From positions 1,798,001 through 1,862,000 of the forward strand of contig CP186339.1 in assembly GCA_049347715.1 (NCBI GenBank): DNA of 64,000 nucleotides, read 5' to 3'. Position numbers and translations under genes: made by a program. The DNA comes from Thalassotalea_B piscium_A. GTDB taxonomy: Bacteria > Pseudomonadota > Gammaproteobacteria > Enterobacterales > Alteromonadaceae. The first letter of the stretch is position 1, and every line of letters begins with the position of its first letter. The notes below the pieces were generated by a model. It saw only the letters and a list, made by a program, of their open reading frames with translations. It was not told the origin of the DNA and did no database searches. Positions 35,204 to 44,274 of the stretch are shown here, piece after piece.

Positions 35204-36667
35204 ATGCAAAGTCTCCGGAAAAAACCATCTCTTTTTATTTCGTCTCTCCCCGTAATCGTCTTAATCGTCTTAATGTTTTTAAACTTTATACTAGACGAAA
35301 ATGCGATACCTACACTTTATATACTAGTGATCAGTGCGTTTGTTGCTGGTGGTATTTCTTTGTTGTATTTAAAAATACCTTACACTGAAATAGAGCAGGG
35401 TATGCGCAAAGCTATTGATTCAGCTATGCCAGCAATATTGATTATTTTTATCGTTGGTTCTTTAATTGCTGCTTGGATCATGTCTGGTATAGTACCCATG
35501 TTTATTTATTATGGGTTGCAGATTATTAATCCAAACTATTTCCTTTTTGTCGCTTGTTTACTCTGTTGCATTATTTCTCTTGCTATTGGTTCCAGTTGGT
35601 CCACTGCGGGTACTATAGGTTTAGCCTTAATGGGGATAGGTGAATCTTTGAATATCCCGATGGGAATGACAGCGGGGGCAGTTATTTCCGGAGCCTATTT
35701 TGGTGATAAAATGTCGCCAATGTCTGATACTACCAACCTTGCACCAGCGATGGTTAATACCGATGTTATCACGCATATTAAACATATGATGTTCAGCTCT
35801 GGTCCTGCCATTATCATCTCGTTATTGATTTATTTAGTGGTTGGCTTTTCTTATGGTGCCGGCGCTATTGATAATTCAACTCTTGAAGACGTTAGATTAA
35901 CTATTACTCAACATTTTACTATTACGCCATTATTACTTTTAGTCCCTTGTGCGGTGTTATTTCTCGTGATGAGAGGAGTATCTTCAATGCCTGCATTAAT
36001 AAGTGGTTTGTTGTTAGCTGTGCTCGCTATTCCTATTTTTCAATGGCAATTACTGAGCGATATGCTAGGTGGTGAAGTAACCTGGCTAGGTTCTTATTCA
36101 CTTATATTTTCAACTCTTTCTAATGGTTTTAGCATAGAAACGGGTAATGCGATGATTGACCGATTATTTTCTCGTGGCGGTATGGTCAGTATGACGCAAG
36201 TTAACCTGCTGGCGATAGTCGCTATGGTGTTTGGGGGCATAATGGAAGTCAGTGGCATGTTAACGCGTCTTACCGAAAGTATTTTAAAAATGGTTCATAA
36301 TGTTGGCAGTTTAGTTGGTGCCACTATAGCGACTTGTATTTTTACTAATATTACTGCTGCCAATCAGACCATGGCCATAGTGCTTCCTGCGAGGATGTTT
36401 GTTGACTCATTTAAACGTTTTAAATTACACCCTAAGAATTTATCTCGCTGTATAGAAGATGGGGGAACGGTAACCGCACCATTAGTGCCTTGGAATACTA
36501 ATGCCGTTTATATGGCTGGCGTATTAGGGGTCAGTACCGGAGAATACTTATTGTTTTCTTTCTTTTGTTTATTAAGTCCACTCATTTCAATTATTTTAGG
36601 CTTTACTGGCTGGACTATGACTAAATTAACTGAAGAAGAGGTTATAGCGAATACAAAATCTGTTTAA
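35204..36667 (+). CDS. NhaC-family transporter of the catabolic island
   Basis: ATG 35204 is preceded by AGAGGA at about 35190; 487 residues. Membrane segments and signatures parallel the first NhaC gene: GSSWSTAGTIGLALMGIG, AGAVISGAYFGDKMSP, SDTTNLAPA, TAANQTMAIVLPARMF and EDGGTVTAPLVPWNTNA. It is clearly a paralogue of the gene at 3992-5446 but well diverged. In this setting it is more likely to move the island substrate or an amino or organic acid with sodium or protons than to act in pH control. It lies behind a terminator, so it may have a promoter in 35148-35190 or depend on readthrough. Confidence 0.87.
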   Translation: MQSLRKKPSLFISSLPVIVLIVLMFLNFILDENAIPTLYILVISAFVAGGISLLYLKIPYTEIEQGMRKAIDSAMPAILIIFIVGSLIAAWIMSGIVPMFIYYGLQIINPNYFLFVACLLCCIISLAIGSSWSTAGTIGLALMGIGESLNIPMGMTAGAVISGAYFGDKMSPMSDTTNLAPAMVNTDVITHIKHMMFSSGPAIIISLLIYLVVGFSYGAGAIDNSTLEDVRLTITQHFTITPLLLLVPCAVLFLVMRGVSSMPALISGLLLAVLAIPIFQWQLLSDMLGGEVTWLGSYSLIFSTLSNGFSIETGNAMIDRLFSRGGMVSMTQVNLLAIVAMVFGGIMEVSGMLTRLTESILKMVHNVGSLVGATIATCIFTNITAANQTMAIVLPARMFVDSFKRFKLHPKNLSRCIEDGGTVTAPLVPWNTNAVYMAGVLGVSTGEYLLFSFFCLLSPLISIILGFTGWTMTKLTEEEVIANTKSV

Positions 36668-36693
36668 TTTATATCATCATTTTCCTTCCTTTA

Positions 36694-36718
36694 GCCGAGT
36701 TTCTACTCGGTTTTTTTT
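36694..36718 (+). terminator. Rho-independent terminator after the island NhaC-type gene
   Basis: CCGAGT pairs with ACTCGG around TTCT, followed by eight T. Confidence 0.9.
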
Positions 36719-37002
36719 GTCTAATAAAGTCACTCTCAATTGATTAAGTCGTAATAGTAGAACAAGCAGATGTGCAGTGAGTGATATGCACATGTCATGT
36801 GTCGATATTACACTGCCTAAAATGTATCAAAGCCGTTTAATTGAGACAAACAATGAGTCATAAGAAGGTTAGGGCAATTATGGTTGTACCAGGTGAATTA
36901 GCTCTGATAACGCAATTACCTGCTTAGTAAGGTCTTAAGTTGAGCTACATTGATCATACTATGTTGAGGTTATTGGTTGGATTTTTCAAGAAAACCATAA
37001 AG
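36719..37002. other. Gene-free convergent gap
   Basis: Between the two terminators of convergent operons no supportable gene is seen. A 24-codon ORF at 36853-36927 has no ribosome binding site and no recognisable product. Confidence 0.6.
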
Positions 37003-37053
37003 GAGAAAACAAAGACAATAGAACCATAAATATATAAATCTGTGGTTCTATTG
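37003..37053 (-). terminator. Terminator of the minus-strand etf-paa-lysR operon
   Basis: Eleven-base perfect arms (37016-37026 with 37043-37053; CAATAGAACCA and its complement), and on the minus strand TCTTTGTTTTC follows. It lies 20 bases past the stop of LysR copy 2. Confidence 0.85.
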
Positions 37054-37072
37054 TTGGTAGGGTATTAATCTC

Positions 37073-37960
37073 TTAAGCTATTTTACACTCTTCAAGCAGC
37101 CATTCTCGTAAATTGACCACATTGTTAAAATTAGCATGGTGTTCAGGGTAAACGAGATAATAACCTTTTCCTGTTTTAACTCTTACTGGATAGGGTTCTA
37201 CTAGACGTCCTGATTTAAGATACTCAGCTACATAAGGCATTCTGCCGATAGCAATACCTAAACCAGAAGAGGCTGCTTCAAGTACTAAGCCTCGGCTATC
37301 AAGATCTAACCAATGGGTACTGGTTAGAGAATCACTGCCAGCGGCTTGCAACCAGCTTTTCCATTCATCAGGCGCTAAACTGCAATGGATTAATGTTTGT
37401 TGTGCTAATCCTTCAACGTGTTTTATGGGAGGAAGCGATTTTGCAATTTCAGGACTACATACTAAAAGTAATTCATCTTCCATTAAAAAATCACTTTGTA
37501 ACCCTAACCAGTTACCATCACCATAACGAATTGCTGCATCAATATCATCACTGCTAAATTCAACAGGACCTGTAGCACTGAGTAATTTGATATCAAGCTC
37601 AGGATGTTTTGTTTTTAACTTAGGTAGTAAAGAAAGTAACCAGCATGAAGCTAATGAATGTAATAAATTCAAGGTTAACGATGAACGTTTACTGCGTTTA
37701 GTTACGGCATTGGTGGCGCTTTCGAGAATATCAAAAACCTCTTTAATACTTTCTAAATAGACTGCGCCTGTATTAGTTAGTATAGGTTTTCCTTTTTCTC
37801 GATGAAACAGTTGAATACCGAGATACTCTTCTAAGGATCTAACTTGATGGCTTACAGCTGAAGCCGATAAACAAACATCTTCAGCAGCAAGCTTGAAATT
37901 ATTATGTCGTGCTGCCGCTTCAAATGAGCGTAATGCAGCAAAAGGAGGTAATCGACGCAT
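37073..37960 (-). CDS. LysR-type regulator, GcvA-like (copy 2)
   Basis: The 295-residue protein is a close paralogue of LysR copy 1; long stretches such as FEAAAR.NNFKLAAED and DLDSRGLVLEAASSGLGIAIGRMPYV are the same in both. The N-terminal helix-turn-helix is LAAEDVCLSASAVSHQVRSLEEY. It is the last gene of the minus-strand operon, 42 bases after the thiolase, so it may be made in proportion to the pathway it controls. The effector domain differs in a modest number of places, so the two regulators may sense related but different compounds or bind the same sites. Confidence 0.92.
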   Translation of the reverse strand: MRRLPPFAALRSFEAAARHNNFKLAAEDVCLSASAVSHQVRSLEEYLGIQLFHREKGKPILTNTGAVYLESIKEVFDILESATNAVTKRSKRSSLTLNLLHSLASCWLLSLLPKLKTKHPELDIKLLSATGPVEFSSDDIDAAIRYGDGNWLGLQSDFLMEDELLLVCSPEIAKSLPPIKHVEGLAQQTLIHCSLAPDEWKSWLQAAGSDSLTSTHWLDLDSRGLVLEAASSGLGIAIGRMPYVAEYLKSGRLVEPYPVRVKTGKGYYLVYPEHHANFNNVVNLREWLLEECKIA

Positions 37961-38002
37961 TAGTGAGCCCCTGCCAAACGAGGTAAAAGAGTGAACATAC
38001 TA

Positions 38003-39211
38003 TTATACTCGCTCTATAATCATAGCAATTCCCTGACCAACACCTATACACATACTACATAAGGCATAGCGTTGTTGGGTGCGTTCAAGTTGATACATTG
38101 CTGTCATTACTAATCTAGCCCCACTTGCGCCTAATGGGTGACCTAACGCAATAGCACCACCATTGGGATTAACCTGTGGAGCATCGTCAGCTAATCCTAA
38201 ATCTCGCATGACCGCTAAACTTTGCGAAGCGAAGGCTTCGTTTAACTCAATTACAGCCATTTGATCTAAGGTTAGGCCCGTTTGCTTGAGTAGTTTTTTT
38301 ATTGCTACTGCGGGTCCAAATCCCATTATTCTTGGTTCTACCCCTGCGGTAGCCATACCAACTATACGAGCTTTAGGCGTTAAGCCATGTGAAAGAGCCG
38401 CTTCTTTTGAAGCAATCAGTAAGGCACAGGCACCATCGTTAACACCAGAGGCATTACCGGCGGTTACTGAGCCATTTGCTCTAAATGGCGCTCTAAGCTT
38501 AGTTAATGCAGCTAATGTCGTATCGGCACGAGGGTGTTCATCGGTGTCAATAATCACAGGCTCCCCTTTTCGCTGTGGGATACTGACAGGAATGATTTCT
38601 TCAGCGAAGAGATTGTTTTTCATCGCTTTTGCTGTTTTTTGCTGACTATTAAAAGCAAATAAGTCTTGATCTTCACGAGAGATATTAAAATCTTCAGCGA
38701 CATTCTCTGCTGTTTCCGGCATTGAATCGACACCATATTCGTCTTTCATTTTTTTATTTACAAAGCGCCATCCGATAGTCGTATCATAAGGACCATTGAT
38801 GTCACGGCTAAAAGCTGATTCTGCTTTTCCCATAACAAAAGGCGCGCGCGACATAGATTCACAACCACCGGCGATAATCAAATCAGCTTCCCCTGACTTT
38901 ATTGCGCGTGCGCCGATACCTATAGCATCCATTCCTGAACCACATAATCGGTTAATAGTATTGCCAGAGACATTAACAGGTAAGCCGGCGAGTAATGCCG
39001 ACATACGTGCGACATTACGATTGTCTTCACCGGCTTGGTTTGCATTGCCGTATACAACATCATCAACTTGAGACCAATCAATTTGAGGATTTCGTTCCAT
39101 TAATGCTTTAATTGGTATAGCACCTAAATCATCAGCTCTTACTGATGAAAGGCTACCAGCATAACGTCCGAAAGGTGTACGGATTGCATCACAGATATAA
39201 GCGTTTTTCAT
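38003..39211 (-). CDS. paaJ: PaaJ/PcaF-like 3-oxoadipyl-CoA thiolase
   Basis: The 402-residue thiolase closely resembles E. coli PaaJ: AYICDAIRTPFGRYAGSLSSVRADDL, the N-terminal nucleophile Cys in NRLCGSGMDA, ESMSRAPFVMGKAESAFSR, NEAFASQSL, the His in GGAIALGHPLGASGARL and the second Cys in CSMCIGVGQG. PaaJ/PcaF cleave 3-oxoadipyl-CoA to succinyl-CoA and acetyl-CoA. It is five bases downstream of paaH. The IRTPFGRYAG and YGVDSMPETAENVAE regions favour the 3-oxoadipyl-CoA subgroup over the FadA type, so a dicarboxyl-CoA intermediate is likely. Confidence 0.88.
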   Translation of the reverse strand: MKNAYICDAIRTPFGRYAGSLSSVRADDLGAIPIKALMERNPQIDWSQVDDVVYGNANQAGEDNRNVARMSALLAGLPVNVSGNTINRLCGSGMDAIGIGARAIKSGEADLIIAGGCESMSRAPFVMGKAESAFSRDINGPYDTTIGWRFVNKKMKDEYGVDSMPETAENVAEDFNISREDQDLFAFNSQQKTAKAMKNNLFAEEIIPVSIPQRKGEPVIIDTDEHPRADTTLAALTKLRAPFRANGSVTAGNASGVNDGACALLIASKEAALSHGLTPKARIVGMATAGVEPRIMGFGPAVAIKKLLKQTGLTLDQMAVIELNEAFASQSLAVMRDLGLADDAPQVNPNGGAIALGHPLGASGARLVMTAMYQLERTQQRYALCSMCIGVGQGIAMIIERV

Positions 39212-39216
39212 TTTTA

Positions 39217-40779
39217 TTATCCTGTTGTTATACTATTTTTAATAACTTCTAATTGTTGTTGTGCAACTTTTCTCTGTAGTAATGGTGAAGCTCTAAAGCG
39301 ATCTTCCCCATAAGTTGTCGCTAAATTATTTAACACGGTTAATGTGAAACGTAAGCCTAAATTGTTAGCCCACATTATTGGACCACAGGGATAATTAAGA
39401 CCTGCTTTCATTGCAATATCTACGGCATCTTCATTACATACTTGCTGATTGACGGCGTCGAATCCTTCATTTGCTAACATACAAATGGTGCGCATCAGTA
39501 CCATACCGGGTACATCGTCAATAATGACGACCTTTTTCTCAATGGTTTGGAAAAGGGCAATGACATTATTGAGTGCTTGTAGAGATAATGTAGAACTTGG
39601 CGCTAAGGCAATAACATTTGCTTGTTGATAATCTAAACTTAAATCAAAATGTACTAGATTAGGACACTTTAGCTTAGTGGCTCGTTCTGTGGTGAATTGA
39701 CCATTAGTAAGCATTAATGTGGCATCATCTATGATGATTTTTCCTTCACCTTTTGGTTGTTCCTCTGCCGCAGGTACTCTGTTGATTTGGAGTCCATAGT
39801 GCTCAAATAAGGGTAATAAAGACTCAGCTGCTCCTAAATTACCTTCTATAGTGATTACTTTTGTCGTTAAGACTGAATCAGCTTGTTGCTTGCTGTTTTC
39901 TGTTGGTTTGTTGAGTGGATATTGATAAAAACCACGACCAGATTTACGACCTAAATGTCCTGCATCTAAGAGTTCTTTTTGTATTAAAGACGGCAAAAAG
40001 CGTTGATCTTGATAAAAAGCATCAAAAACCGAACAGGTAACGGCATAGTTAACATCGTGGCCAATTAAATCCATTAATTCAAAAGGACCCATTTTAAAAC
40101 CACCAGATGATCTGAATAATTCGTCGATCGTCGCTATATCAGTAGCTCCTTCTTGAAGCACCCGTAAACTTTCGGCATAAAAAGGGCGTGCAACCCGATT
40201 AGCAATAAAACCAGGGGTAGATTTTGCATGAACGGCTAATTTCCCCCAATTAACAGCTAATTCAAAAATATTGTCTGCAACTTGCTTATCTGTATCTAAT
40301 CCACTGATTACCTCAACTAATTTCATAATAGGGGCAGGGTTAAAAAAGTGCATGCCAATGAGGTTTTCTGGTCTTAACAGTTTTGCACCAATAGCAGTAA
40401 TAGAAATGGAAGAAGTATTTGACGCTAAAATGGTATTAACATGACAAATGTCTTCAAGTTGGCGAAAGAGCGTCTGTTTCACTTCAAGTTTTTCTACTAT
40501 CGCTTCAATAACTAAGTCTGCAGAAGCTAATTGATTAATTTCAGAGATAGGAACAATGCGAGAGACTAGGGCATCGAGTTCAAACTGAGTCATACGGCCA
40601 CGAAGGACTAATTTATCTAAGCCTTTTCGGATATTGTCGATACCTTTTTCAGCGGCACCTTTAGCCACATCAAATAATAAAACTTGATGATTTGCTTTTG
40701 CTGCTACTTGTGCAATGCCTGCACCCATAGTACCAGCGCCAATAACGGCAATAATCGAATCGGTGGTGAATTTATTCAT
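39217..40779 (-). CDS. paaH: PaaH-like 3-hydroxyacyl-CoA dehydrogenase
   Basis: The 520-residue cytoplasmic enzyme has the NAD-binding GAGTMGAGIAQVAA at 14-27, the catalytic segment HFFNPAPIMKLVEV and SNTSSISIT, TPGFIANRVARPFY, then ELMDLIGHDVNYAVTCSVF, which matches PaaH better than FadB. A second, degenerate 3HCDH C-terminal domain (from about 410: PGMVLMRTICMLANEGFDAV) is normal for this family. It oxidises (3S)-3-hydroxyadipyl-CoA type substrates. It lies between paaF and paaJ with very short spacings (5 and 11 bases). Confidence 0.9.
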   Translation of the reverse strand: MNKFTTDSIIAVIGAGTMGAGIAQVAAKANHQVLLFDVAKGAAEKGIDNIRKGLDKLVLRGRMTQFELDALVSRIVPISEINQLASADLVIEAIVEKLEVKQTLFRQLEDICHVNTILASNTSSISITAIGAKLLRPENLIGMHFFNPAPIMKLVEVISGLDTDKQVADNIFELAVNWGKLAVHAKSTPGFIANRVARPFYAESLRVLQEGATDIATIDELFRSSGGFKMGPFELMDLIGHDVNYAVTCSVFDAFYQDQRFLPSLIQKELLDAGHLGRKSGRGFYQYPLNKPTENSKQQADSVLTTKVITIEGNLGAAESLLPLFEHYGLQINRVPAAEEQPKGEGKIIIDDATLMLTNGQFTTERATKLKCPNLVHFDLSLDYQQANVIALAPSSTLSLQALNNVIALFQTIEKKVVIIDDVPGMVLMRTICMLANEGFDAVNQQVCNEDAVDIAMKAGLNYPCGPIMWANNLGLRFTLTVLNNLATTYGEDRFRASPLLQRKVAQQQLEVIKNSITTG

Positions 40780-40790
40780 GGGTAATACTC

Positions 40791-41579
40791 CTATTGACCT
40801 TTAAATATAGGCTTACGTTTTTCCATAAAAGCGGCTATACCTTCGGCTCTATCTTCAGTGGCAGCGAGTAATGTGAAGGCTTTTCTTTCAGACGAAAGGC
40901 CTGCTTCAAGTGTTGTTTCATAAGCATTTAATAAGGACTCTTTTGCAATACGTACTGCAATAGGAGACTTTTGGGCAATCACTTTGGCTAATGTTAATGC
41001 ACGGTTATAGCTCAGTTCTGGCAGGGTGACTTCACTGACTAATCCGAAACCTTTAGCTTGTTCGGCATTGATGAATTCACCTGAAAGCACCATTTGCATT
41101 GCCATTGATTTGCCAACAGTACGGAGTAATCTTTGGGTACCGCCAGCACCAGGCATAATACCTAAGTTGATTTCCGGTTGACCTATTTGAGCATTATCAC
41201 CAGCGATAACAATGTCACAATGCATCATTAATTCACAACCAGCACCTAAGGCGAACCCGTTTACCACAGCGATAATTGGCTTGGAAAACGTCGCAATTTT
41301 GCGCCAGAATACCGGGCGGATATCATTGAGTAGTCCCACCACGTTTAACTGCGCCATTTCTTTAATATCAGCGCCCGCAGCAAATACTTTTTTACCACCG
41401 GTGATGATCACAACTTTGATATTGTTATCATTTTCAGCTTTTTCGAGTTCGTTAACTATTTCTTGGAGCGCATTATTTCTTAAGGCATTGTATGCTTTAG
41501 GTCTATTTAGCGTAATAGTTAAGACACCTTCATCTATATTTGAAACTAGAATGTCTTCATTGTTTGTTTTATTTATCAT
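40791..41579 (-). CDS. paaF: PaaF-like enoyl-CoA hydratase
   Basis: The 262-residue crotonase has FAAGADIKEMA, PIIAVVNGFALGAGCELMMHCDIVIAGDNAQIGQPEINLGIMPGAGGTQRL broken here by conserved oxyanion and Glu residues, and LLAATEDRAEGIAAFMEKR at the C-terminus, a close match to E. coli PaaF. PaaF hydrates 2,3-dehydroadipyl-CoA. It retains the catalytic Glu pair of true hydratases, unlike PaaG. It lies between the ETF-ubiquinone oxidoreductase gene (12-base gap) and paaH. Confidence 0.88.
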   Translation of the reverse strand: MINKTNNEDILVSNIDEGVLTITLNRPKAYNALRNNALQEIVNELEKAENDNNIKVVIITGGKKVFAAGADIKEMAQLNVVGLLNDIRPVFWRKIATFSKPIIAVVNGFALGAGCELMMHCDIVIAGDNAQIGQPEINLGIMPGAGGTQRLLRTVGKSMAMQMVLSGEFINAEQAKGFGLVSEVTLPELSYNRALTLAKVIAQKSPIAVRIAKESLLNAYETTLEAGLSSERKAFTLLAATEDRAEGIAAFMEKRKPIFKGQ

Positions 41580-41591
41580 ATTGATTTCTTC

Positions 41592-43286
41592 TTACATATT
41601 TGGGTAGTTAGGACCACCCATACCTTCAGGGGTAACCCAAGTAATATTTTGTGCCGGATCTTTGATATCGCAGGTTTTACAATGTAGACAGTTTTGACTA
41701 TTAATTTGAAAACGCGGAGTGTCATCCTCAACAATAATTTCGTAAACACCTGCAGGACAGTATCGTTGAGCAGGTTCTTGATATATTGATAAGTTATGTT
41801 TAAGCGGAATATCACTGTCTTTCAACTTGAGGTGGCAAGGTTGATCTTCACCATGATTAGTATTAGAAACAAATACTGAAGATAGTTTGTCAAAACTCAA
41901 TTTCCCATCGGGTTTTGGATAATCAATAGGGGAGAATTGATTTGCAGGTTTTAACTGTTCATGATCCGCTTTATTATCTCTCAAGGTAAAAGGTAACTTA
42001 CCTTGACATATATTTTGATCAATAAAGTTAAAACCTCCACCTAAGACAGCTCCATACTTGTGCATTGCAGGCCCAAAGTTTCGGCTGCGATATAATTCTT
42101 CAAATAACCAAGAGGATTCGAATGATTTTTTGTAGTTAACAAGTTCTTTTTCTGGCAGTGTGTTATTTTTATGGGCACGTTCAAGGGCTGCAAATATTTC
42201 CTCTGCGGCGAGCATTCCAGATTTCATTGCTGTATGGCTGCCCTTAATTTTGGCGAAGTTTAATGTACCGGCTTCACAACCAATTAATAGGCCACCAGGA
42301 AATGTCATTTTAGGTAAGGCATTAAAGCCTCCCTTAGCTATTGCTCTTGCACCATAAGAGATACGTTGCCCCCCATCTAAATATTGTTTTAGCACTGGAT
42401 GATGTTTAAGTTTTTGAAATTCATCAAATGGGCTTAAATAGGGGTTTTCATAGTTAAGATCGACAATGAGTCCCACCGTGACTTGATTGTTCTCGGTATG
42501 ATAAAGGAAAAAGCCACCACCGGTATTTTCACCTTTTGCTCCCGTTAAACCATGCAAAGGCCAGCCGGAACCGTGAATAACAAGTCCAGGTTGATGTTTT
42601 TCAGGTGGAATATCCCAAAGCTCTTTTAATCCTAGTGCGTAATGTTGTGCATCACTTTGTTCATCTAAGTTAAACTTGGCATAAAGTTCTTTTCCTAAAT
42701 GACCTCGACAGCCTTCACTAAATAAGGTGTATTGAGCGTGAAGTTCCATACCTGGCATATAACTGCTTTTTTTCTCGCCATTTTCACTTATGCCCATGTC
42801 GCCCGTAGCAATCCCTTTTACGCTACCATCTTCATGGTATAAAATTTCTGAGGCGGCAAACCCTGGAAAAACTTCTACTCCTAACGCCTCCGCTTGCTCT
42901 GCTAACCATCGGCAGACATTACCTAAGCTAACAATGTAGTTACTTTCTTTATTGGCAAAAGTGTTATGCATGGTTTTAGGGACAAGGAGATTTGGAAACT
43001 TAATTGATTTTTCATTATCGGTTAATAAAAATACTTGGTCTTCAATGACAGGGGTATTTAACGGGGCTCCCCTTGATTTCCAATCAGGAAATAATTCATT
43101 TAAGGCTCTTGGTTCTATTATTGCTCCAGATAGAATATGGGCTCCAACTTCAGAGCCTTTTTCAACCACACAAACAGATATTTCTTGATTAGCCTTTTGT
43201 GCTTGTTGCATTAAACGACAAGCTGCAGATAATCCCGCTGGTCCAGCACCGACGATGACAACATCGAAATTCATAGATTCACGCAT
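41592..43286 (-). CDS. Electron-transfer flavoprotein-ubiquinone oxidoreductase
   Basis: The 564-residue membrane-associated FAD and 4Fe-4S protein takes electrons from EtfAB to ubiquinone. The FAD-binding start is FDVVIVGAGPAGLSAACRL; GARAIAKGGFNALPKMTFPGGLLIGCEAG is family-specific; the C-terminal cluster Cys lie in RYCPAGVYE and NSQNCLHCKTCDIKDP. It completes the electron path from the island acyl-CoA dehydrogenases to the respiratory chain and is encoded with etfB and etfA, which is an uncommon dedicated arrangement inside a degradation operon. Confidence 0.95.
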   Translation of the reverse strand: MRESMNFDVVIVGAGPAGLSAACRLMQQAQKANQEISVCVVEKGSEVGAHILSGAIIEPRALNELFPDWKSRGAPLNTPVIEDQVFLLTDNEKSIKFPNLLVPKTMHNTFANKESNYIVSLGNVCRWLAEQAEALGVEVFPGFAASEILYHEDGSVKGIATGDMGISENGEKKSSYMPGMELHAQYTLFSEGCRGHLGKELYAKFNLDEQSDAQHYALGLKELWDIPPEKHQPGLVIHGSGWPLHGLTGAKGENTGGGFFLYHTENNQVTVGLIVDLNYENPYLSPFDEFQKLKHHPVLKQYLDGGQRISYGARAIAKGGFNALPKMTFPGGLLIGCEAGTLNFAKIKGSHTAMKSGMLAAEEIFAALERAHKNNTLPEKELVNYKKSFESSWLFEELYRSRNFGPAMHKYGAVLGGGFNFIDQNICQGKLPFTLRDNKADHEQLKPANQFSPIDYPKPDGKLSFDKLSSVFVSNTNHGEDQPCHLKLKDSDIPLKHNLSIYQEPAQRYCPAGVYEIIVEDDTPRFQINSQNCLHCKTCDIKDPAQNITWVTPEGMGGPNYPNM

Positions 43287-43344
43287 GGGTATATTCCAAT
43301 TAATAATTTCAATCGCGCATATTTATTAGCGCGAAGGTCAATAG

Positions 43345-44274
43345 TTAAAGTTTCTCTGCTAATTCAGGCAAAACATCAAATAAATCAGCCACTAGGCCAT
43401 AGTCAGCTACTTGAAATATAGGTGCTTCTTCATCTTTATTAATGGCAACGATGACTTTTGAGTCTTTCATACCGGCTAAATGCTGGATAGCGCCGGATAT
43501 TCCTACGGCGATATAAAGATCAGGTGCAACAATTTTACCGGTTTGACCTACTTGCATATCGTTAGCAACATAACCTGCATCCACTGCTGCTCGGGAAGCT
43601 CCCACTGCGCCATTGAGTTTATCTGCAACCTGTTCAAGTAAGGCAAAGTTGTCACCATTGCCCATACCACGTCCACCAGAGACAATAACATTGGCATCCG
43701 TTAATTCAGGACGGTCACTTTCACAGAGGTGTTCAGAAATAAAGGTGGTATTTTCATTAGCAATATTGAGTGTTACTTCTTCAACTGCCACGTTGGTATC
43801 ACCTATTAACGCAGCATCGAAAGCAGTAGAGCGAACGGTGATTACTTTAATTGGGTCAAGAGACTTAATTTTTGCAATTGCGTTGCCTGCATATACTGGA
43901 CGTAAAAAAGTATCCTGGCTTTCAACAGAGATAATGTCTGATATTTGTGCAACATCGAGTAATGCCGCCACTCTAGGCATAAAGTTTTTACCCGATGCTG
44001 TTGAACACGTCATTATATGAGTGTAATTATTGGCTAACGCTACCACGAGTTGACTAACGTTTTCTGCTAGTTGGTGTTCGTAGTTCGGATTGTCAGCTAA
44101 TAAAACCTTATTAACGTTAACAACCGTGGACAGTTTATCCGCAACAACTTGGCAATCATAACCAGCAACAAGCACATCAATGTCATTGCCCAATTGTGAT
44201 GCTGCTGTAATCGTATTTAACGTAGCACTTTTTAATGTTTTGTTGTCGTGTTCCGCAATAATTAGGATTGCCAT
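43345..44274 (-). CDS. etfA: Electron-transfer flavoprotein alpha subunit
   Basis: The 309-residue subunit binds the FAD of the EtfAB heterodimer. The C-terminal FAD site is visible: VSGGRGMGNGDNF, GASRAAVDAGYV, QVGQTGKIVAPDLYIAVGISGAIQHLAGM and the terminal NKDEEAPIFQVADYG. Its start overlaps the etfB stop by one base, so the two are translated as a pair. Confidence 0.95.
   Translation of the reverse strand: MAILIIAEHDNKTLKSATLNTITAASQLGNDIDVLVAGYDCQVVADKLSTVVNVNKVLLADNPNYEHQLAENVSQLVVALANNYTHIMTCSTASGKNFMPRVAALLDVAQISDIISVESQDTFLRPVYAGNAIAKIKSLDPIKVITVRSTAFDAALIGDTNVAVEEVTLNIANENTTFISEHLCESDRPELTDANVIVSGGRGMGNGDNFALLEQVADKLNGAVGASRAAVDAGYVANDMQVGQTGKIVAPDLYIAVGISGAIQHLAGMKDSKVIVAINKDEEAPIFQVADYGLVADLFDVLPELAEKL

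Noticed and set aside
36853..36927. Small ORF of 24 codons in the convergent gap
   Set aside because: No ribosome binding site, no recognisable product, and it lies between two terminators.
39217..40779. Gene fusion in the 520-residue 3-hydroxyacyl-CoA dehydrogenase
   Set aside because: The second C-terminal dehydrogenase domain is normal for PaaH-type proteins.
28140..41579. Complete phenylacetate degradation pathway
   Set aside because: Only the PaaG, PaaF, PaaH and PaaJ-like steps are present; ligase, epoxidase and ring-opening genes are not found in the window.
43613..44020. Open frame of 135 codons opposite etfA
   Set aside because: It is antisense to a well-supported gene and has no recognisable domain; the same holds for the frame at 44653-45075 opposite etfB.
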